A stretch of 64,000 nucleotides of DNA from Limnanthes douglasii subsp. nivea (lineage: Eukaryota > Streptophyta > Magnoliopsida > Brassicales > Limnanthaceae): positions 287,164,009-287,228,008 of the forward strand of contig JAUPFV010000004.1 of NCBI GenBank assembly GCA_036936605.1, written 5' to 3'. Position 1 is the first letter of the stretch, and every line of letters begins with the position of its first letter. The notes under the pieces are model-generated. The model had not been told where the DNA came from and searched no databases. It saw nothing but the letters and a program-made list of their open reading frames with translations. Positions 58,650 to 64,000 of this stretch are shown here, in pieces. Both the position numbers and the translations under genes were made by a program.

Positions 58650-59988
58650 GAGGACCCATGAACCAGATGGGACACTCTTCTTGCCTGGCCGGGCCAAAGC
58701 CCCAAGCAAAATGAAGGGCAAGAAGAAAGGCAAGAAGGTGACGAGTGATGCCAATCCTGCTGATGCTGAGAAGGATGCTCCAACAGACCCGGAGGGGCCA
58801 GCCCAGAGCCAAATCGATGCTGCTCTCTTGCAAGTGGTGGAGCAAGAGACCGAAAGGCAGGAAACAGACCTCCCAAAACCTCCAATGGCTTCCAAGAGGA
58901 ATCGCAAACAGGGGAGTGAAGGTGCAGACCGGGTAGCCAAGAAGAAAAAGACTGCTAAGGGGGATGAGCTTTCTCTCTGGGATCCAAAGCCTTCTTTCCA
59001 GGCTGACCCTTTTGACCCAACGCATGCTGAAGAGATCCCAAGGGACTTTCATACCGATGAATTTGAAGGAGGAGATCTCAACATCGATGGAGTCGACATC
59101 ACTGGTCTTGGTGAACTTGGTGAATACTTCCTCAACCTCCCTATAGACGACTTCGCAGGGCCTTACATTCCTCCGAGCAGCTCCAACACGGTCAACTTCA
59201 ATGGTAAGACTTTCATTGTCTCTAGTGAAAATGACATCATAGCCCACTCCTTGCTAAGCAACGTACAACCGGTACTTACATTGGAGAGACAAGTTCGGGG
59301 TCAACCAGACATCATCAAAGACCTTAAGTCTGAGAAGAAAAAGTTGTCCGAAGACCTTCGCACTGCTACTTCCAATGCTGACATGCTAAAAGAAGCAAAC
59401 GAGGAGTTGAAGAGGAATCAGGAGGAAAGCAACACAAAAGTTGCCACTCTAGAGGAAACCATCGGAGACCTCCGGGAGAAGCTCTCCGGTGTGGAGAAAG
59501 ACCTTACTGCCTCAAAAAAAGAGACCAAGGCAAAGGACAAGATTATCACCAACCTAACTACCGACAATATTGCTCTTGAGAATGCAGCATCCAAGGCTGC
59601 CGAGGAGAAAACCACCTTGTTAAGGGATCAAGAGGCTACGATCCAAGCCAAGATCAACGCCTATGCCAACCAGATGATTAAAAGCGAAGAGCTATTGCTT
59701 GAAAAGGTGAGGTCTGACATGGTTCTACTCTTCTATGAAAAATTTCCGGACAGGAACCTAGGGGACTTATGGCTTTATGTTGAGCCCGAAGACCTCCCAT
59801 ACCACATGATGGCCGAAGGTGACAGGTATGGCTACTCTAGTGGCTCCTCGGTTGATGAAGAACATACTGGGGAGAGCCCAGACGAAGAGAAAGACGATCC
59901 CAAAGGCAAGAAGGTAGACGAAGGGAAAAGCGACTTTAAGGGCAAGAAGGTAGATGAAGGTGAGCCATCTTCAAAGGCTCAACCTTAA
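58600..59988 (+). CDS. aORF of element G, C-terminal 462 codons intact
   Basis: Uninterrupted 462-codon frame, the best-preserved aORF segment. Order: TWEELTTQPSPDTVLKR (residues 2-18, also in E and F); Lys-rich stretches KMKGKKKGKK (37-46) and KKKKTAK (134-140), nuclear-signal-like; an acidic segment (155-185); the middle motif FAGPYIPPSSSNTVNFNGK (185-203) and SSENDIIAHSLLSNVQP; a long coiled coil (about 225-375); SDMVLLFYEKFPDRNLGDLWLYV (about 380-402); and an acidic/Lys tail with the repeat GKKVDEGK/GKKVDEGE. The ATG is not necessarily the native start, because the matching upstream frame has a TAG near 58577. Transcribed against pol, convergent with it. Biochemical role unknown; codon frame preservation over 1.4 kb suggests recent function or youth. 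Confidence 0.65.
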   Translation: MTWEELTTQPSPDTVLKRTHEPDGTLFLPGRAKAPSKMKGKKKGKKVTSDANPADAEKDAPTDPEGPAQSQIDAALLQVVEQETERQETDLPKPPMASKRNRKQGSEGADRVAKKKKTAKGDELSLWDPKPSFQADPFDPTHAEEIPRDFHTDEFEGGDLNIDGVDITGLGELGEYFLNLPIDDFAGPYIPPSSSNTVNFNGKTFIVSSENDIIAHSLLSNVQPVLTLERQVRGQPDIIKDLKSEKKKLSEDLRTATSNADMLKEANEELKRNQEESNTKVATLEETIGDLREKLSGVEKDLTASKKETKAKDKIITNLTTDNIALENAASKAAEEKTTLLRDQEATIQAKINAYANQMIKSEELLLEKVRSDMVLLFYEKFPDRNLGDLWLYVEPEDLPYHMMAEGDRYGYSSGSSVDEEHTGESPDEEKDDPKGKKVDEGKSDFKGKKVDEGEPSSKAQP

Positions 59989-60023
59989 CCTACCATCTAT
60001 TTCGTTTATTTTTTATCCAGACT

Positions 60024-60134
60024 AAAGTCCTTGAAAGGCCAAGGCACTCTTTTTGTAATGGTGTCCGGCATTTGACCGGACAGGTTTTTTGTGTTCTACT
60101 TTTATTGTTTAAAAGTCCTTGGAAGGCCAAGGCA
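60024..60134 (+). other. Two hairpin motifs after aORF G
   Basis: AAAGTCCTTGAAAGGCCAAGG then CACTCTTTTTGTAATG (60024-60060) and AAAGTCCTTGGAAGGCCAAGG (60112-60132). The second forms a perfect stem CCTTGG/CCAAGG with an AAGG loop. Confidence 0.55.
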
Positions 60135-60393
60135 AGTTTAAGTTATTTTATTCAATGAATATCTCTGTTTTCTGCAACTACCATCTTCTTTCATTTTTTG
60201 TGGTTTGTTCTAATTCTGATAGCCAAAGTTTAAATAGCCTTTAATTGTTTCATAGTGAGAGTGTTTAAGTTCTCCGGCTAGAGTTTAAATAGCCCTTAGT
60301 TATTTCAATCTGGATAGTATGACAAGGGTCAAAACTTTAAAAACACTTAGAAAATTTTTAAGAAGCCATCAAATTTTATTCAACTGCCTGAAC

Positions 60394-60455
60394 ACCTCAT
60401 TAAAACCTCCCCGTGCCACCAGGAAGGAAAGAATATGCCCCCAAATATTTACATG
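60394..60455 (-). other. Conserved non-coding block after pol, element G copy
   Basis: Minus strand: GGGGGCATATTCTTTCC, TTCCTGGTGGCACGGGGAGG, TTTTAATGAGGTG. Begins about 33 bases after the pol stop. Confidence 0.65.
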
Positions 60456-60487
60456 GATGTTTAAACAAGTAAATATTTACACAAGTG

Positions 60488-63400
60488 CTACTCCAAGTAC
60501 ATCCGGAGATGCTCAATATTCCAAGGATGAGTTAGAACTCTGCCATCTTTGTCTTCCAACCAATAAGTTCCAGGCTTAATTCTTTCAACAACCATATACG
60601 GACCCTCCCAAGTTGGGGCCAGCTTTCCGAAGAGCTTTTCTTTAGTGTGTAAGAAGACCTTCCTTAATACTTTGTCCCCTGGTTGGAAATCTCTTCTTTT
60701 AACTTTGGAAGCAAACCTGCTTCTCATCAAGCCCTGATAGTGTGCAACTCTGAAGTGAGCTTTAACCCGTCTTTCTTCTATCAAATCAAGTTGACCTCTG
60801 ATTGCCACCTCATTAGTATGTTCGGAGAAGTTGTGAACGCGAAAGGAGAGGAGAGTTGCTTCTATGGGAGCTACTGCATCCATCCCATAGACCAAGGAAA
60901 AATGTGATTCTTGTGTTGCAGCCCCGGGTGTTGTCCGGTAGGCCCACAAGACCTCTTGTAAATAACTAGGCCACTTCCCAGCAGCCCCTTCGAAATTCTT
61001 CTTTAAACCGGACAGTATAGTTCTATTAGCCACTTCAACTTGCCCATTTGCTTGTGGGTGGAAAGGTGAAGAAAAACAATGCTGTATACCCCTTGAGGCA
61101 CAGAAGCTCTCCATTTCTCTATTGTCGAACTGTGGCCCATTGTCTGTTGTTATTTTCTGTGGGACACCAAATCTGCAACATATGTTGGATAGAATGAATT
61201 TTATAACAACCTTTGATGTCGTCCCCGCTAGAGGGGCTGCTTCTATCCACTTCGAGAAGTAGTCTATGGCCACAATTATAGTTTTACGCCCTCCGCACGC
61301 CACAGGTAAAGGCCCTACTAAATCCAATCCCCATCGAGCAAAAGGAATGGGCTCAGAAATTGACTCTAAAGGAATGGCTGGTATATGAATTTCATTGTTG
61401 TACCTCTGGCATGGGTCACACCTTCTTACCAATTCCTTAGCATCTTTCATGACTGATGGCCAATAGTAACTGGAGAGTAAAACTCTTCTCGTCAAAGCTC
61501 TAAACCCACAATGGGCTGATCCCTCACCATCATGCAATTCGGAGAGGACCACTTGTGACTCTTCATCCCCCAAACAACGCAGGAGAGGTTTACTGTAGGA
61601 CTTTTTGTACAACACCTCTCTTAATATGATGAAACCACGAGCCTTGTGTTTCAATGTTCTGGCTAGTGACTTATCTGGAGGCACGACACCATCGGAGAGA
61701 TATTGCAGGAGAGGAAACCTCCAATCTTGAGGTTGTTTCACTTGTACTTCAAAAATTTCTTCTTCTTTACCTTTACTAAGCTGAATAGAGGGAATTTCGA
61801 GCACATGGATCCATGGATATGACTCCGTATATGCTATGGTTGCCAATGAGTCTGCTAGCTCATTTTCTGTCCGGGGAATGTGCTCATAGACAACACCTTT
61901 AAACTTAAGTGCTTCATTTTTTAGGAGGAGTAAATAATTCACAAGTTGCTCCTTCTTAGCCTCAGATTGGCCTTGGGCATGGTGGATAAGTAGTTGGGAG
62001 TCACTTAACAGCTTGACCCTCTTAGCCCCACAAATGTGGGCTAACTTTAACCCAGCTATAGCTGCTTCGTATTCGGACTCGTTATTAGATGCCCTGAAAT
62101 CAAAACAAATAGCCTGGTACATTTTGTCTCCATATGGGGAAGTTAAACATACTCCTGCACCACATCCCATAGTGCTAGATCCACCATCTGTTCGGACGAC
62201 CCATACCTTTTTATCTTTTATGTCAGTAGTTTGCTCCGAATCCCTGTCGGAGTGGAATTCAACCAGAAAATCAACCACAGCTTGGGCTTTGACTGCTGTT
62301 CGGGGAGCAAAGTCTATGTCGAATTCCCCCAACTCTACTGACCACTTAGTCATTCTGCTCGAAATGTCTGCTTTTTGAAGGACATTCTTTAAGGGAAAAG
62401 AGGTCCAGACGATAATAGGATGAGCCTGGAAATAAGGCCTCATCTTCCTTACAACTATCACCAAGGCTAATGCCAATTTTTCAAGTTTCAAGTAACGTCT
62501 CTCAGCATCCATCAAGCTTTTGCTGATGTAGTACACTGGATGGGGATGGCCATCGACCTCTCTTACCAGCACAACACTGATGGCATAACTTGAAACTGCC
62601 AAATATACAAAGAGAGTCTCCCCATCAACTGGCTTGAACAAAGTTTTGGGGGAGGACAAGTGTTTCTTGATTTCATTAAAAGCCTCATCACACTGTGGGG
62701 TCCAATCAAAGCCCTTTGCACCCTTCAAAGTTTGAAAGAAAGGAGCACACCTGTCCGAAGACCTTGAGATAAATCTGTTTAAGGCAGCTAATCTCCCCGT
62801 TAACCGCTGTACTTTCTTGATGTTTCGAGGAGGCTCCATTTGGAATAGAGCATTGAGCTGGTCCGGATCGGGTTGTATTCCATGCTCAATTATGATATAG
62901 CCTAGAAACTTCCCGGACTGCACTCCGAACACACACTTTTCAGGGTTTAACTTCAAATTCACTTTCACCAAGTTGGCAAAAGTTTCTTGGAGATCGGACA
63001 AGTGTAACTGCTCATCCACACTCTTCACCAGCATATCGTCAATGTATACTTCCATATTTCTTCCAATTTGATCAGCAAATGCCTTGTTGACTAACCTCTG
63101 ATAAGTGGCCCCAACATTTTTCAAACCAAATGGCATCACCTTGTAGCAATGAAGCCCCCTGTCAGTAACAAATGTGGTATGCTCTTGATCCTTCGGATCC
63201 ACTTGAATCTGATTGTACCCGGAGAAGGCATCCATAAAGGAAAGCAGCTTGTTCCCAGAGGTAGAGTCTACTAACTGATCAATCCGGGGGACCGGATACA
63301 AGTCTTTTGGGCAAGCTCTATTGAGATCTGTGAAATCAATGCACATGCGCCACTTGCCATTCTTCTTTTTTACCAAGACAGGATTGGCAGTCCACAAAGG

Positions 63401-63712
63401 GTATTGAGATTCCTTAATGTGCCCCATCTTTGTGAGTCTGTCAACCTCTTGCACAATGACATCAGCCTTTTCTTTGGAAAAAGCTCTTCTTTTTTGAACC
63501 ACTAGAGCTATATCTCTTCGGACGGATAGGTGGTGTGATATCACTTCTGATGGAACCCCAATAACATCAGCATTGCACCAAGCAAAAACGTGCTGATGGT
63601 TCTTCAAAAACTTCAACATTTCCTTTTTCAACATTGGTGGCATCTTAGACCCTATCTTGACAGTTTTACCATCTTCCAAACAGTGTGTTTCTACCTCTTC
63701 GATCGGTATCAA
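60488..63712 (-). CDS. Pol of element G: RT, RNase H and integrase, intact 1074-codon frame
   Basis: First ATG at 63712; the open frame itself extends back to 63775, after two stops. Domains: linker 1-75; RT about 80-330 with SFMDAFSGY (D161) and YIDD (223-226); connection 340-470 (YYISKSL, RPYFQAHP); RNase H 500-630 with RTDGGSS (D509), NESEYEA (E547 region), LLSDSQ (D571), ADSLA (D621); integrase from about 720 with zinc-binding LHDGEGSAHCG and CDPC, then D797, D857 (TTDNGPQF) and E893 (QVEVANRT), and the GPY-type C-terminus ending HPWNIEHLRMYLE. No chromodomain. All catalytic residues visible are present, unlike in A, B, E and X. These enzymes copy the RNA genome to DNA and insert it. The start used in vivo is unknown, as pol is normally made as a gag-pol fusion or from a spliced RNA. 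Confidence 0.92.
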   Translation of the reverse strand: MIPIEEVETHCLEDGKTVKIGSKMPPMLKKEMLKFLKNHQHVFAWCNADVIGVPSEVISHHLSVRRDIALVVQKRRAFSKEKADVIVQEVDRLTKMGHIKESQYPLWTANPVLVKKKNGKWRMCIDFTDLNRACPKDLYPVPRIDQLVDSTSGNKLLSFMDAFSGYNQIQVDPKDQEHTTFVTDRGLHCYKVMPFGLKNVGATYQRLVNKAFADQIGRNMEVYIDDMLVKSVDEQLHLSDLQETFANLVKVNLKLNPEKCVFGVQSGKFLGYIIIEHGIQPDPDQLNALFQMEPPRNIKKVQRLTGRLAALNRFISRSSDRCAPFFQTLKGAKGFDWTPQCDEAFNEIKKHLSSPKTLFKPVDGETLFVYLAVSSYAISVVLVREVDGHPHPVYYISKSLMDAERRYLKLEKLALALVIVVRKMRPYFQAHPIIVWTSFPLKNVLQKADISSRMTKWSVELGEFDIDFAPRTAVKAQAVVDFLVEFHSDRDSEQTTDIKDKKVWVVRTDGGSSTMGCGAGVCLTSPYGDKMYQAICFDFRASNNESEYEAAIAGLKLAHICGAKRVKLLSDSQLLIHHAQGQSEAKKEQLVNYLLLLKNEALKFKGVVYEHIPRTENELADSLATIAYTESYPWIHVLEIPSIQLSKGKEEEIFEVQVKQPQDWRFPLLQYLSDGVVPPDKSLARTLKHKARGFIILREVLYKKSYSKPLLRCLGDEESQVVLSELHDGEGSAHCGFRALTRRVLLSSYYWPSVMKDAKELVRRCDPCQRYNNEIHIPAIPLESISEPIPFARWGLDLVGPLPVACGGRKTIIVAIDYFSKWIEAAPLAGTTSKVVIKFILSNICCRFGVPQKITTDNGPQFDNREMESFCASRGIQHCFSSPFHPQANGQVEVANRTILSGLKKNFEGAAGKWPSYLQEVLWAYRTTPGAATQESHFSLVYGMDAVAPIEATLLSFRVHNFSEHTNEVAIRGQLDLIEERRVKAHFRVAHYQGLMRSRFASKVKRRDFQPGDKVLRKVFLHTKEKLFGKLAPTWEGPYMVVERIKPGTYWLEDKDGRVLTHPWNIEHLRMYLE

Positions 63713-63778
63713 TACTCCAGGGGTCTCTCTGGGGTCATCAATTTCACCCTCGCCCCCATAAAGGCCCTCAAACTGCTA

Positions 63779-64000
63779 TTATTCATTAATACGGACTGCC
63801 CCCAGCGTTCGAGGAGCCATGGCAGTAGCATAACATTCTCTTGCAACCTTTTGGCTGCTCCGGACGACTCCAACCTGTCCCTGAACAGCATACTTCAAGC
63901 ACTGGTGGACTGTTGAAGCCACTACATGCATCCTAGAGAGCCAAGACCTCCCTAGAATAGCATTATAGCAAGTGGGACAATCCACCACAATAAAGAGTAT
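63779..64000 (-). CDS. Protease C-terminal region of element G (partial)
   Basis: Runs in from the right edge: ILFIVVDCPTCYNAILGRSWLSRMH, STVHQCLKYAV, QGQVGVVRSSQKVARECYATAM, ending RINE then TAA (63781-63779) and TAG (63778-63776). This matches the region after the DTG active site in gypsy proteases (SYNAILGRPWL); the active site itself is outside the window. It is in the same frame as pol, separated only by the two stops and about 20 codons containing EIDDPRETPG. Confidence 0.8.
   Translation of the reverse strand: MLFIVVDCPTCYNAILGRSWLSRMHVVASTVHQCLKYAVQGQVGVVRSSQKVARECYATAMAPRTLGAVRINE

Larger units (their letters stand above)
57038..64000 (-). mobile_element. Element G: Tat-lineage Ty3/gypsy with intact pol frame, runs off the window
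   Basis: Plus-coordinate order: 3' LTR (57038-57447), aORF on plus (58203-59988), pol on minus (63775-60488), protease (64000-63779). Gag and 5' LTR lie beyond the right edge. LTR start TGGTGAGG and internal landmarks (AGAGTAGAGAGATAATTAAG, TATTTATACCC) relate it to B and C. It is less decayed than any other element here. Confidence 0.88.

Noticed and set aside
58429..59247. 272-codon minus-strand frame opposite aORF G
   Set aside because: It is a shadow of the GC-richer plus-strand coding frame; no recognisable domain, and the plus frame has the conserved motifs.

Overview
The window looks like nuclear DNA of a flowering plant, most likely a eudicot. It is AT-rich and dominated by decayed LTR retrotransposons. 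One apparently intact host gene is present: an intronless cytochrome P450 of the CYP86 clan (CYP96A-like, minus strand, 2659-4191). I see no tRNA, rRNA, bacterial-type or CRISPR features.

Layout: 1-677 is the 3' end of a Ty1/copia element (RNase H tail plus LTR). 799-1081 holds tandem duplications, and 1478-2233 an unrecognised coiled-coil-type remnant. The P450 at 2659-4191 is followed by a MULE transposase pseudogene (about 4600-5345). Element A (about 5437-13400, minus) is a truncated Ty3/gypsy element. 14130-15830 is a heavily decayed gypsy pol. 16672-20295 is a repeat block invaded by a 5'-truncated LINE. Element B (22483-30458, minus) has both LTRs and a 5-bp target duplication. Element X (31680-34620, plus) is a decayed gypsy gag-pol. 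Element E (about 37200-43686, plus) is interrupted by LTR D at about 43689. Element D (minus) runs from its LTR to about 47640, where it is fused to the gag and 5' LTR of element C (to 49593). C in turn abuts the integrase end of element F (plus, 49594-53512). 53767-57037 is a second copy of the 16672-20295 block, carrying a GGTTCGG-rich insertion and a Mutator-type MITE. Element G (minus, from 57038 off the right edge) has an uninterrupted 1074-codon RT-RNase H-integrase frame.

Elements A, B, D, E, F and G appear to belong to the non-chromoviral Tat lineage of Ty3/gypsy. Pol lacks a chromodomain, and between pol and the 3' LTR each carries an additional gene on the opposite strand (aORF). 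The gag and pol genes serve transposition in one direction; the aORF is convergent with pol. In fuller copies its product has a Ser/Lys-rich leader, a domain resembling 'putative gypsy type transposon' (Transposase_28), a coiled coil and an acidic tail.

The most noteworthy signals concern this antisense gene: a phase-1 intron at the same codon in three copies, a C-terminal FW-type motif, a G-box plus TATA upstream in three copies, and repeated hairpins after its stop. A second set concerns pol: a stop codon between protease and RT in three copies, and a conserved non-coding block just after pol. All domain calls are from reading translated sequence without database searches.
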